A stretch of 64,000 bases of DNA from JAAOII01 sp965207705 (GTDB lineage: Bacteria > Pseudomonadota > Gammaproteobacteria > CBDBNL01 > JAAOII01), in contig OZ242292.1 in the NCBI GenBank assembly GCA_965207705.1, positions 1,922,001 through 1,986,000 on the forward strand. The letters run 5' to 3'. Positions 52,419 through 61,533 of the stretch are shown one piece after another. A program made the translations under genes and the position numbers. Under the pieces are notes generated by a model that ran no database searches, was not told where the DNA came from, and was given only the letters and a program-made list of their open reading frames with translations. Position 1 is the first letter of the stretch; every line of letters begins with the position of its first letter.

Positions 52419-53032
52419 GTACTTTCCCACAAATAACCAGCTGGCGAAAGAATCCGTTCATATATAGCATAATTGCTGTAAATGTGGTGGTATATGTAAC
52501 ATTGCATTATGTTCTACAAATTCCAAATCCGGCAGCAAGCTGTTTTGGTGGTTTGCAGCCCTATAAAGTTATTTCGCAAGGTGAATATTGGCGCTTACTA
52601 AGTTCAGTGTTCATGCATTATGATTTTTCACATATTTTGTTTAATATGGTTGCATTATTAATTTTTGGTTCTTATGCGGAGACATTTTTCGGCCATTGGC
52701 GCGCAATATTAATATATGTATCCAGTGGATTATTCGCCAATTTAGTTGCTTTGGGGGTGGTTTATTTGTTAGGAAATGCAAATTACTGCGCCATTGGCGC
52801 ATCTGGAGCAATTTTAGGACTTGCGGCAGGCACTGCTTATTTGATGTGGCGCACCTGGCGACAGTCGCGTAATCCCGCTGCTTATATCTTTGCCCGTCAG
52901 TTGGTGATTATACTGTTGATTCAATTTACGCTTGATTTTGTTATCAAAGAGAGTTCTTTTTTACATCATTTTAGCGGAGCTTTGGCTGGGGTTGTGATTG
53001 CTTATTTTATGACTATTAACAAATACAATTAA
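52415..53032 (+). CDS. Rhomboid family intramembrane serine protease
   Basis: 205 residues, six membrane helices. It starts at a GTG overlapping rmuC (GTGA). The catalytic dyad is visible: serine in GASGAILGL (Ser130) and histidine in LHHFSGALAG (His184 or His185). GEYWRLLSSVFMHYDFSHILFN is the conserved first helix with the HxxxN motif. It cleaves membrane-anchored substrates in the lipid bilayer; its targets are unknown. Confidence 0.92.
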   Translation: MSTFPQITSWRKNPFIYSIIAVNVVVYVTLHYVLQIPNPAASCFGGLQPYKVISQGEYWRLLSSVFMHYDFSHILFNMVALLIFGSYAETFFGHWRAILIYVSSGLFANLVALGVVYLLGNANYCAIGASGAILGLAAGTAYLMWRTWRQSRNPAAYIFARQLVIILLIQFTLDFVIKESSFLHHFSGALAGVVIAYFMTINKYN

Positions 53033-53051
53033 TTTATAATCTTTAGAGTTT

Positions 53052-54299
53052 ATGACTAAAAAAAACCTTATATATGTTCAGTCGGGGGGTGTGACCTCGG
53101 TTATTAATGCATCGGCTTGTGGAGTTATAGAGACAGCCCGTTGCAATACAGATAAAATAGATAATATTTATGCCGCAGCTTATGGGGTAGGTGGATTGCT
53201 TGAAGAAAAAATATACGACTTAACCAACGAAGATGGTGGTAATGTTGCATCATTTGCTCATACGCCAGGAGGGATATTTGGTTCGTGTCGCCATAGAATG
53301 AAGGATCCTGCTATAGATGATTCTGAATATCAAAGATTATATGAGATATTCAAGGCACATAATATAGGATATTTTTTCTATAATGGAGGAGGAGGGTCAA
53401 TGGATGCTGCCAATAAAATTGCCAACTATTGCAAAGAAAGAAACCTGGATGTTAAGTGCTTAGGTATTCCTAAGACCATTGATAATGATCTTGACTATAT
53501 GGATAACTGCCCTGGCTATGGTTCTGTTGCTAAGTTTACTGCAACTGCAACTTTAGAATCTGGCTTAGATGTAGCATCAATGCATACCACATCCACTAAG
53601 GTGCTGCTTATGGAAGTTATGGGGAGACATGCTGGGTGGATAGCTGCGGCAGCAGGGCTGGCGCATAGCTCGGCTCCACAACCACCTCATTTGATTGTGT
53701 TTCCTGAGATACCTTTGAATAAGATGGAACTGATAGGACTGGTGGATAAATGCGTGAAGGAAAATAATTATTGCGTATTGGTGGTTGCCGAAGGAGCGCG
53801 TAACGAAAACGGAGAGTATTTGAGTATGGCTGCGGCTGGAACTCAGCAATTTGGCGGTGCTGCTAATATACTGGCGGTGCTAATAAATCAGCTGTTAGGG
53901 TATAAATATCATTGTGTTATTTGTGATTATCTACAGCGCTCAGCGCGGCATTTGAGCTCACAAGTGGATGTAGACCATGCTTATGCAGTGGGTAAAGCCG
54001 CTGTGGAATATGCCCTTAGTGGAGAAAATGCGATAATGCCGACAATTAGTAGAATATCTTCGTCCCCTTATAAATGGGAAATAGGTAAGATTGCCTTGGA
54101 TAAAGCGGCAAATTCAGAACGATTATTGCCGCGTAGTTATATCGGCAAAGATAAGTATTCAATTACTGAAGACGCGAAAGAGCATATTGCACCGTTAATT
54201 CAAGGTGAAGCTCATCCTCCTTATGGAAGCGGTCTGCCTCTGGTAGCAACCCGTGATTTTGCAGTACTTAAGAAGAAGCTCCCTGCTTGGCGAGTGTGA
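53052..54299 (+). CDS. Phosphofructokinase, PPi-dependent type
   Basis: 415 residues. VQSGGVTSVINASACGVIE and TPGGIFGSCRHRM are the donor site. NGGGGSMDAAN stands at the nucleotide-discriminating position. PKTIDNDLDYMDNCPGYGS (from residue 140) has the Lys of PKTIDND that, in place of the Gly of PGTIDND, marks pyrophosphate-dependent enzymes. MEVMGRHAGWIAAAAGLA and VAEGARNENGEYL complete the active site. It would make fructose 1,6-bisphosphate reversibly from fructose 6-phosphate and PPi. TATAAT at 53035-53040 lies 11 bases before the ATG. Confidence 0.92.
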   Translation: MTKKNLIYVQSGGVTSVINASACGVIETARCNTDKIDNIYAAAYGVGGLLEEKIYDLTNEDGGNVASFAHTPGGIFGSCRHRMKDPAIDDSEYQRLYEIFKAHNIGYFFYNGGGGSMDAANKIANYCKERNLDVKCLGIPKTIDNDLDYMDNCPGYGSVAKFTATATLESGLDVASMHTTSTKVLLMEVMGRHAGWIAAAAGLAHSSAPQPPHLIVFPEIPLNKMELIGLVDKCVKENNYCVLVVAEGARNENGEYLSMAAAGTQQFGGAANILAVLINQLLGYKYHCVICDYLQRSARHLSSQVDVDHAYAVGKAAVEYALSGENAIMPTISRISSSPYKWEIGKIALDKAANSERLLPRSYIGKDKYSITEDAKEHIAPLIQGEAHPPYGSGLPLVATRDFAVLKKKLPAWRV

Positions 54300-54347
54300 A
54301 TTGAGAGCTATCATTGGGTTATATTAATTGTATAATACTTATTAATT

Positions 54348-54887
54348 ATGCGACAAAACCATAAAAAAGTTAAATTATTCTTGACCGATTTTGACGGAGT
54401 TCTAACCGATGGAGGCATATTCTATTCAGCGGATGGAGAAATAGTTAAAAGATTCCATGTTCATGATGGTATGGGGCTGGAAATACTTGCGGAGATAGGA
54501 GTTATGACAGGCATTATTACTTCAGATAATTCCCCTATAGTTGATAAGCGTGCCGAACGTTTACGTTTTGCCTATATTATTAAAGATAAAAATAAAGGGC
54601 AGAAACTTAAAGCCGTAGTAGAGCTTTGTGATGAAATAGGTATTTCGTTGAGTGAGGCGGCATATATGGGCGATGATGTTAACTGTTATGATTTGCTTGA
54701 AAAAGTTGCATATCCGGCTTGTCCTATGGATGCGCAGGATATGGTTAAGAATATACCGAATATTTATATTACTAAGAATAAAGGAGGAGATGGTGCGGTT
54801 CGTGAATGGATAAATTATTTGTTTGAGAAAAACCTTTTTGATACGGACAAGTCAATCCAATCCTTAGTCCTTGCCAACTTTGAGTAA
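54348..54887 (+). CDS. kdsC: KdsC-type HAD phosphatase (3-deoxy-D-manno-octulosonate 8-phosphate phosphatase)
   Basis: 179 residues. FLTDFDGVLTDGGI contains the nucleophile Asp14 and acid/base Asp16. FHVHDGMGLEIL, GIITSDNSPIVDKRAERL, YMGDDVNCYDLL and KGGDGAVREWINYL follow the KdsC pattern. It makes free Kdo for lipopolysaccharide core. Because it directly precedes polysialyltransferase-like and KpsC/KpsS-like genes, a related nonulosonate phosphatase is a possible alternative. TATAAT at 54331-54336 is 11 bases before the ATG. Confidence 0.85.
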   Translation: MRQNHKKVKLFLTDFDGVLTDGGIFYSADGEIVKRFHVHDGMGLEILAEIGVMTGIITSDNSPIVDKRAERLRFAYIIKDKNKGQKLKAVVELCDEIGISLSEAAYMGDDVNCYDLLEKVAYPACPMDAQDMVKNIPNIYITKNKGGDGAVREWINYLFEKNLFDTDKSIQSLVLANFE

Positions 54888-55953
54888 TAGCACAGCCCAA
54901 AATATTCTACATCTGCCGTCTACACCATTTAATTTGTTGATGTCAACGGTAGTGGCTTTGACAAGGTTGGGAGATGATTCCCGCCATTTTCTTTTTCTGA
55001 TTGATCAATATCCTAGCCATAAACCCTTTTATGAAGCAATCAAAAGGTGGGGCAAACATAGTCCTTTTATTCATACGGACATATTCTTTTCTTCGACAGG
55101 CGGCATAAGCAAGTTCTTGACAAGAAAGAAATTTATGCAAGATATTCGCCGTCCTTTGGACAAAATTCTTCCAGTTGAAATTATTTGCAGTAATGATAGG
55201 AGAATGGAATTTCAATTCGCTATGCATTATATGAAACAGAAAACGGGTAAGTACCCTCTGGGCAGTTACATAGATGATGGCCTTTTTAGCTATCTAGGAA
55301 GAAAAAGCAATATAATAGATAAGTATCTTGATACCTTGCTCAAGAAATTATTTTATGGTTTTTGGTGGAGCTATCCACCAACTGTCGGGGCTTCATTTCT
55401 TATTGATAACGCTTGGCTAATTTTTCCAGAGCAGGCAATTGAATCATTACAAGTAAAGAGAGTTACGAGGTTAAATGAACTATTTTTTGACAGCAAAAAT
55501 ATTCACAAATTGGCACAGATTATGTGTGAACAACTGGATATCTACCTGAGGGTTAATCAGCACTCTAAGGTTTTGTTATTATTATTGCCACATTCCTCAG
55601 CGGTTGAAGATATTCGGACTATGCGCAACGCTCTTTTACAACTCGTGCATTGTAAATATGCTGATTACAAGGTCTGTGTGAAATCACATCCACGTGATGA
55701 CTTTGCTAAATGGGGTTTTAGTGATAATGTGGAGCTTATTAGTGAATCAATACCTTCAGAGTTATTGTTGCCATTTTTACCACGAGATAGAATTATTATG
55801 GGTCCGATATCCACTTCTTTACTTACTGCGAAATGGTTATTGCCAATGACCCCTATTTACTATATTAATACCCCCATAAAAGGTTATCAAAGAACATCAG
55901 TTGATGAATTTATGAATTCACTGGGAATTAAGCAGCTTGAGTACCCTGCTTGA
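54880..55953 (+). CDS. Polysialyltransferase-like glycosyltransferase (capsule/LOS sialyltransferase family)
   Basis: About 357 residues from the TTG at 54880, which overlaps the kdsC stop region; a TTG at 54871 is also possible. NILHLPSTPFNLLMSTVVAL opens it, GSYIDDGLFSYLG is an acidic motif like the (E/D)DG of alpha-2,8-polysialyltransferases and GT52 enzymes. VCVKSHPRDDF with GPISTSLLTAKWL resembles the HP and SS motifs that bind CMP-sialic acid. Family membership is my reading of these motifs and is not certain; no CMP-sialate genes lie in the window. A relic of its C-terminus is found at 58231-58282. Confidence 0.55.
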   Translation: MSNSTAQNILHLPSTPFNLLMSTVVALTRLGDDSRHFLFLIDQYPSHKPFYEAIKRWGKHSPFIHTDIFFSSTGGISKFLTRKKFMQDIRRPLDKILPVEIICSNDRRMEFQFAMHYMKQKTGKYPLGSYIDDGLFSYLGRKSNIIDKYLDTLLKKLFYGFWWSYPPTVGASFLIDNAWLIFPEQAIESLQVKRVTRLNELFFDSKNIHKLAQIMCEQLDIYLRVNQHSKVLLLLLPHSSAVEDIRTMRNALLQLVHCKYADYKVCVKSHPRDDFAKWGFSDNVELISESIPSELLLPFLPRDRIIMGPISTSLLTAKWLLPMTPIYYINTPIKGYQRTSVDEFMNSLGIKQLEYPA

Positions 55954-56040
55954 TATGTATTTATAAATTTGAAGCATATATAGTTAAGCTGACGGTAAAA
56001 AATTAATGATAGATTGCATAAAATTATGAACGATGCACCA
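55940..56040 (+). pseudogene. Three-piece relic of the KpsC/KpsS-like gene
   Basis: Positions up to about 55966 match the start of the gene at 58276. The next ~25 bases match its interior (58607-58640), and 56007-56040 match its last codons (59384-59421). So nearly all of a former copy has been deleted in two steps, leaving three short pieces in order between the polysialyltransferase-like gene and the glycosyltransferase. Confidence 0.75.
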
Positions 56041-56948
56041 TGGTTGTGAGTTATTTAGACTACTTTATCACTAGGGCATTTCCACCAATAAAACCAGTTT
56101 TGGTTATGAGTATCTTAGTTCGTAATGAATATGATATTATTGAGGATAATATCCTTTTTCATCTTCATCATGGTGTGGATGCGTTCGTTGTCAGTGATAA
56201 TGCTTCTACTGATGGAACCAGAGATATTCTAAATAAATTAGCGCGAAATTATCCTATACATATTATTGACCGCCCTAATGGTGAGTATCTGCAATCTGCA
56301 TGGGTGACGGAGATGGCACAGATTGGCTATAAAATGTTCAATGCCCATTGGGTTATTAATAATGATGCAGATGAGTTTTGGCTTCCCCTTAATGGTGATA
56401 TTAAGTCGTATCTAAGCCATAAGGATACGGTAGTTACTGTGTCGCGCGGGAATATGCTAATACCTGAGCGGGGGAAAGATTATTATGAGAGTACTTGGAG
56501 GGTTGCAACTCCCATAACATACCCTCCTGAAACGCAAGCTGACATTTCAACTAAGATGTCTTTGCTGTTACTTCCCTTATTGCCAAAGGTAATTGTTAAT
56601 CCGCGTGGTATGTTGTACGTGAGAGGCGGTAATCATGGTGCCTATCATATTTGTAAAAAATTGGGGAGTAGGGTGGAGAATAATATATTCATATACCATT
56701 TTCAAATTCGTAGTTACGAAAAATTTGTGGCTGATGCTAAACAAGGAGCAGCTTTACTTAAAAATAACCCTGCTGTTAGAATGGGTAGTCACTTGCGTCG
56801 CTGGGCAAAAATGTGGGAGGCAGGAACATTAGAAGAAGAATATGAAAGGTTTTTGTTTACTCGAGATGAAATACAAACACTGGAGAAAATTGGCATTATC
56901 AATGAGGATACCCGTTTCAAAGATGCTTTACTTGCTGTTAAACGGTAG
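56040..56948 (+). CDS. Glycosyltransferase with DxDEF motif (GT2_4/GT92-like), intact copy
   Basis: 302 residues. SILVRNEYDIIEDNILFHLH is the donor-site start and FVVSDNASTDGTRDIL follows. WVINNDADEFWLP carries the metal-binding Asp-x-Asp-Glu-Phe typical of GT2_4/GT92-like enzymes. GGNHGAYHI and IFIYHFQIRSYEKFVADAKQG are conserved in the group. It has a nearly colinear dead copy at 59421-60335. It lies just downstream of the polysialyltransferase-like gene and the relic of the KpsC/KpsS-like gene. Acceptor and donor are unknown. Confidence 0.82.
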   Translation: MVVSYLDYFITRAFPPIKPVLVMSILVRNEYDIIEDNILFHLHHGVDAFVVSDNASTDGTRDILNKLARNYPIHIIDRPNGEYLQSAWVTEMAQIGYKMFNAHWVINNDADEFWLPLNGDIKSYLSHKDTVVTVSRGNMLIPERGKDYYESTWRVATPITYPPETQADISTKMSLLLLPLLPKVIVNPRGMLYVRGGNHGAYHICKKLGSRVENNIFIYHFQIRSYEKFVADAKQGAALLKNNPAVRMGSHLRRWAKMWEAGTLEEEYERFLFTRDEIQTLEKIGIINEDTRFKDALLAVKR

Positions 56949-57017
56949 TAGTTGATTAGTTTAAAAGTTAGATATAATGTCTCCTAATATATTCCAGGAA
57001 GCATACAGTATAGAAAA

Positions 57018-57322
57018 TTCTTGGCAATTTAAACATTGTTGAGTGCAGATTATAATATTTTATTTTCTCCAGATAGCAAGAATAATTTTTATGTTGGTAT
57101 TATTCCTACATCCAATTATTTTGAAGATTTTCTGTCATGCGAAATACCACCAATTGTTAAAAATGATAGAGAGTATCCCAAGGATCGTTTTTGTGCATTT
57201 ATTCACAATAACAATGGTAAAAAAGCGTGTCCAGATGTAGAGATAAGAAATAAATTCTTTAGGATGTTATCAGAGTATAAACAGGTGGATTCTGGAGGAG
57301 CTGTTATGAATAATACAGATGA
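57018..57322 (+). pseudogene. GT10 fucosyltransferase fragment (N-terminal and middle part)
   Basis: The frame from about 57036 reads ADYNILFSPDS, then PKDRFCAFIHNNNG, IRNKFFRMLSEYKQVDSGG and VMNN. The last parts match the central block of alpha-1,3-fucosyltransferases (K.FCAF...N....R..FF..LS.YK.VDSGG...NN). At about 57322 the frame runs into the 3' end of a transposase relic, so the C-terminal catalytic block with the fucose-donor motif is missing. Its first ~38 bases are also found at 61665-61702. Confidence 0.75.
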
Positions 57323-58055
57323 ACTTTGTATGGCCCCATATCACTTGGGACTCAAAATCTTTTTCCATGAATTCCATAGGTGTATTGTATCCCAAAGAAT
57401 GATGGTCTCTTTCGCAGTTATACCAGTAAAGCCAATCGGATAGTTTGTGGTTAAATATTTTAGGGTTTATGAGGTCTTGGGTATTGTAATTTACAAACTC
57501 TTTTTAGATGGTTCTGTTGAACCTCTCACAGATTGCATTCATTTGCGGTCTCTTAGGATAAATTTTCCAATGCATGATTTTCTTTTTATCAACCATTTCT
57601 CTAAAGTGTTTCATAAATTCGCTGCCATTATCGCTTAGCACATTGCTCACTTGCAGTGGAAATACTCTCAGCACTCTCTCAATATCATACGATAAACATA
57701 GCCTCCGCATGCGCCTTATAATCTTCCTTGCTCCTAAACGGGGATGCGCGGCGCGAATGCTTTCTATCTCTTCAACTATCCGGTAATCCCAGTGGCGTTT
57801 TCTTGTGTTGTGAGGACATGTTCTTTTTTCTTCAAGACCATTAATTCCATAATTACGGTATAATAGTTTCCAGCGATACAAGGAACTGCGGCTTATGCTG
57901 TAAGCATCTTTTGTCGCTGACAAGCCATGCTTATTGAAGAAGGTAAGTATGTCTAGCTTAGTTTTGGCTGGTTTAGTCATGTTCAAATATTTCAGTGCTA
58001 AATCAGCCATTTTATAATAGCCGCGCAATTTATAGCCTCCATATTTAATTCTCAT
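57320..58055 (-). pseudogene. Broken IS transposase (IS481/IS3-like integrase fold)
   Basis: An N-terminal helix-turn-helix region (KLDILTFFNKHGLSATKDAY, SISRSSLYRW) and HPRLGARKI are followed directly by VLSDNGSEFMKHF. The part carrying the first catalytic Asp is deleted. After ICERFNRTI the frame meets a stop (57506-57504). The expected C-terminus (EFVNYN, WLYWYNCER, HHSLGY, TPMEFMEKDF) continues in another frame down to about 57325. At least one deletion and one frameshift make it inactive. It splits the GT10 fragment from the rest of that locus. Confidence 0.85.
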
Positions 58056-58230
58056 TATTATTTAACCTCAATGTAATGCAGACCACTCTTCCGACAAACA
58101 CCAACTGCTTTGACCGCTGAAGTGGAGGCATTGGATAATTTACTGTCACTTGCAGGCTTATTCCCATCCTGCCCATCCTTATTTTCTGAACTTATAACTC
58201 CTAACTCAGAGTCCAATATGTATCTGAGGC
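58056..58230. other. Unassigned spacer next to the transposase relic
   Basis: It holds the leader of the transposase relic, about 100 bases with an open frame (from 58110) that resembles nothing I know, and the second copy of the 35-base dispersed repeat at its right side. Confidence 0.4.
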
Positions 58231-58238
58231 TATGCAAT
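58204..58238. repeat. 35-bp dispersed repeat, copy 2
   Basis: Matches 2679-2713 with three differences. It directly abuts the relic of the polysialyltransferase-like gene that begins about 58231, so it may mark an insertion end. Confidence 0.6.
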
Positions 58239-58282
58239 TCACTTGGAATTAAGCAGCTTAAGTATCCTGCTTTATATGTATT
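58231..58282 (+). pseudogene. C-terminal relic of the polysialyltransferase-like gene
   Basis: Encodes NSLGIKQLKYPA, matching the end NSLGIKQLEYPA of the gene at 54880-55953, and the DNA match continues past the stop position. It is all that is left of that gene upstream of the KpsC/KpsS-like gene. Confidence 0.85.
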
Positions 58283-59424
58283 TAATAGCTTTTACTAATA
58301 ACTCTCTAGTATATGAATACTTTAGTAAATGGGCTGAGAACTCCTTTGCCTCGGTAAAAGTTTTACACTATAGTGAACCAAAAAAAATTACTTGGAAAGG
58401 TTGGAAAGGATTATCTTGGAATAAGCTTAATGAAATTGCTAGACAGAGAGTTATTATGAGTTGGTGGAGGAATAATAGAGTTCATAACAGTTTTCTTATG
58501 CAGATTTATCAATGGATTAAGTTACTTGAGGCATGTTTTCTTTTTAATAGATACTATAGTTATTTAATTAAGCAACAGGGTTGTTTCATCGCACTATGGA
58601 ACGGTTATAAATTTGAAGCGTCTATAGCTAAGCTAGCAGCAGAAAGTTCGGGTTCTAGATTGATTTACTGGGAGAATGGACTTTTACCAGGGACTACGAC
58701 TATGGACGATAAAGGAATTAATTACTTAAATAGCTTGAGTCGAGAGCCAAATTTTTACCGACAACAATCTGATGCCATAGCTCAACTTCCTGATAAATTG
58801 ACGATAAGGCCATTTAATCCTAATAAGAGTATCAAAGGAAATAATATACAGCTACCAGCTAATTATATTTTTGTTCCTTTTCAGGTAAATACTGACTCAC
58901 AGATATTACTTCATTCTCCTTGGATAAAAGATATGCATCATCTATTTATAATATTGGTTGCAGTATTAGATAAAATAGCCGACAAGAATATCAAAGTAGT
59001 TATAAAAGAACATCCATCTTGCATGAGTAACTATGATAAAGAGCATGAACTTGCTGAGTTAAATGACAGGATATTTTTTGCAAATCTGAATGACACCCAA
59101 GAAATTATCCATAATTCTCTGGCTATTATTACTATTAATTCTACCGTAGGCGTAGAGTCCTTATTACTTGGTAAAAAAGTTATAAGCTTAGGACAGGCCT
59201 GCTACAATTTGTCAGGAATAACCCAAACAGCTTCTTCAGCAAAAGAACTGATTCAAACTATAGATTCACTTCCTTATTGGAATGTTGATGAAGAACTTAG
59301 ATGTAAGTTTCTTAATTTTGTTTATAATGAATATTCTATTCCCTGTGTATTTCAGGAGGCAAATGCTAAGCACTGGCAAAAAGTTAATGATAGATTGCAT
59401 AAAATTATGAACGATGTACCATGA
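58276..59424 (+). CDS. Capsule polysaccharide protein, KpsC/KpsS (beta-Kdo transferase)-like
   Basis: About 382 residues from the ATG at 58276; an upstream TTG at 58243 lies in the relic of another gene and is not likely the start. GCFIALWNGYKFEASIAKLA and LIYWENGLLPGTTTMDDKGI match the capsule-synthesis family, where the second motif is usually FFE.G.....T.D..GVN. NYIFVPFQVNTDSQ, VVIKEHPSC and IITINSTVGVESLLLGKKVI form the nucleotide-sugar domain. It may add Kdo to a lipid anchor or help capsule export. Its stop overlaps the ATG of the following dead glycosyltransferase (ATGA). Confidence 0.75.
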   Translation: MYLIAFTNNSLVYEYFSKWAENSFASVKVLHYSEPKKITWKGWKGLSWNKLNEIARQRVIMSWWRNNRVHNSFLMQIYQWIKLLEACFLFNRYYSYLIKQQGCFIALWNGYKFEASIAKLAAESSGSRLIYWENGLLPGTTTMDDKGINYLNSLSREPNFYRQQSDAIAQLPDKLTIRPFNPNKSIKGNNIQLPANYIFVPFQVNTDSQILLHSPWIKDMHHLFIILVAVLDKIADKNIKVVIKEHPSCMSNYDKEHELAELNDRIFFANLNDTQEIIHNSLAIITINSTVGVESLLLGKKVISLGQACYNLSGITQTASSAKELIQTIDSLPYWNVDEELRCKFLNFVYNEYSIPCVFQEANAKHWQKVNDRLHKIMNDVP

Positions 59425-60335
59425 TTGTGAGTTATTTGGACTATTTCATCACTAGGGCATTTCCGCCAACAAAACCAGTTTTGGTTATGAGTATCTTGGT
59501 TCGTGATGAATAGGATATTATTGAGGATAATATTCTTTTTCATCTTCATCAAGGAGTGGATACTTTCGTTATCAGTGATAATGCTTCCACTGATGGAACC
59601 AAAGATATTTTGAATAAATTAGCGCGCAATCACCCTATACATGTTATTGACCGCCCAGATGGTGAGTATCTACAATCTGCATGGATGACGGATATGGCAC
59701 ATATTGCCTATGAAATGTTCAATGCAAATTGGGTTATTAATAATGATGCAGATGAGTTTTGGTTGTCCCTTAGTGGTGATATTAAGTCGCATCTAAGTTG
59801 TAAAGATACAGTGGTTGCTGTGCCACGAGGGAATATGCTAATACCTGAGGGGAGTAAATATTATTATGAGAGCACTTGGAGGATTGCATCTTCCATAGCA
59901 TACCCTCGTGAAACACAAGCTGATGATTCAGCTCAGATGTCTTTACTGCTAGTTTCTATAGGTAAAAAGGTGATTGTTAATCCGCGTGGTAGGTTTAAAG
60001 TGAAAGGCGGTAATCATGGCGCCTCTCATATTTATAAAATACTAGAGAGTAGGGTAGAGAATAATATATTCATATATCATTTTCCAATTCGCAGTTATGA
60101 AAAATTTGTAGCTAATGCCAAACAAGGCGCTGCTTTACTAAAAAATAACCCTGATACTAGAATGGGCAATCATTTGCGCCGTTGGGCAAAAATGTGGGAG
60201 GCAAGAACCTTAGAAGAATAATATGAGAGGTTTTTGTTTACTCAAGCCGAAATGGGAACACTGAAGAAACTTGGTATCATCACTGATGATACTCGCATCA
60301 AGGATGCTTTGTTTGCCGTCAAAAAACGAAAATAA
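59421..60335 (+). pseudogene. Dead copy of the DxDEF glycosyltransferase: two nonsense codons, no frameshift
   Basis: Colinear with 56040-56948 over 305 codons and in one frame. Codon 31 is TAG (59511-59513) where the intact copy has TAT. Codon 267 is TAA (60219-60221) where the intact copy has GAA. All else is open, including NNDADEFW and GGNHGASHI. A restart at 59556 (ATG) could give a 221-residue product with the DxDEF motif, but without the donor-binding N-terminus it is unlikely to work. Confidence 0.88.
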
Positions 60336-60356
60336 TGGAGAATATATTGCCTTATT

Positions 60357-61394
60357 TTATAGTTTAATTCGGCTGGTATTATATGCTTGAATTAATTTAC
60401 CTTTCTTTAATAATTTTTCAGTTTTAGCTTTTTTAAGTTTGTAGGTTAGTCTACTTGTAAATTCTTTAGGTGCTATATGTTTTATTACTTTTATTAGAGA
60501 AGTTAATTTTTCATCACTAATATATTTCCCACCTTTTATTGATATAATAACATTGTTACATAATGGAGGGATTAAATCATCACATATGCTATTGCGTGTA
60601 ATTTCTGGCAATTCTGGGATTAGTGCCATTATTTCATCTAATGATCTATTTTCCTCCAATGGATCAGAACTAGTATTCCTGCGAAACCAAGCACATAAAT
60701 AAGATACTATATATAATTTTATGGAATTCACTGGGTCTCTGGTGGTTACCTGATCACCCAATTCGACTTTAGATTTAGCATATTGATACAAATATTCTGC
60801 TAGAATGGTCGCAGAAAACCTTTCTTGGAACCTTAAAGTAAAATCTATATCTCCGAGTATAAAAGACGATATCCGAAACCCTGAACAGGCATTAAATGTT
60901 TCTTTTTTTATCACAGTGGAAGCATCTAAAATAAAAGGTAGGGGGAAGGCATATCTTAACATTGTGTTGTCACGTGGTAGTGAATTACCAATGATGCTTG
61001 CATATCGAATATTTTTTCCATCAGAGGTAATAAATTCTAGCATAGCCGCACAGGTATCAATTTCTGGATTATGCTCCATGAACTTAAATTGCTTTTCTAA
61101 TCTTTGTGGAACGGATATATCATCATCATCCATAAAAGCAATGTATTTACAATGTGAATGACTCGCACCAGTGTTACGCGCATGAGCTTGTCCTTTATTT
61201 TCTTGCTTAATATACTTTATTCGTTTATCTTTGTCGGCATATTGTATTATTACGTCTGATGAACCATCATCTGATCCATCATCCACTATTATAAACTCAA
61301 AATCCTTATAAGTTTGATTGAGTATTGATTCAATAGCACGAGCAACATATTTTTTGCGGTTATACGTAGCCATAATGACACTAATTTGGGGCAT
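60357..61394 (-). CDS. GT2 family glycosyltransferase, inverted pair member 1
   Basis: 345 residues. PQISVIMATYNRKKYVARAI, FIIVDDGSDDGSSDVI and AFMDDDDISVPQRLEKQ form a complete GT-A donor site. The last includes the DDDD metal motif. It is paralogous to 61887-62924, which has the same length and points the other way. The two share the C-terminal KLIKQGKLIQAF..IRI pattern. Substrate unknown. It converges on the dead glycosyltransferase gene at 60335. Confidence 0.9.
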   Translation of the reverse strand: MPQISVIMATYNRKKYVARAIESILNQTYKDFEFIIVDDGSDDGSSDVIIQYADKDKRIKYIKQENKGQAHARNTGASHSHCKYIAFMDDDDISVPQRLEKQFKFMEHNPEIDTCAAMLEFITSDGKNIRYASIIGNSLPRDNTMLRYAFPLPFILDASTVIKKETFNACSGFRISSFILGDIDFTLRFQERFSATILAEYLYQYAKSKVELGDQVTTRDPVNSIKLYIVSYLCAWFRRNTSSDPLEENRSLDEIMALIPELPEITRNSICDDLIPPLCNNVIISIKGGKYISDEKLTSLIKVIKHIAPKEFTSRLTYKLKKAKTEKLLKKGKLIQAYNTSRIKL

Positions 61395-61533
61395 AGCTTA
61401 TATGATGTTTAAGTTAAAAAATATACATTATAGAATAAGAATAATATTGAGACATTCAAAATTCTCTTAATATTAGTGGAATTTATATTAACAAATATTA
61501 TAAGTCTTCAACATTGTGATGGGAATCCTGAAT

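Noticed and set aside
58110..58298. 62-codon open frame next to the transposase relic
   Set aside because: It runs from the IS flank through the 35-base repeat into the relic of another gene, so it is a chance fusion frame.
59511..60221. In-frame TAG and TAA in the glycosyltransferase copy as recoding
   Set aside because: Different stop codons, no nearby signal, and an intact paralogue with sense codons at both sites; plain pseudogene is simpler.
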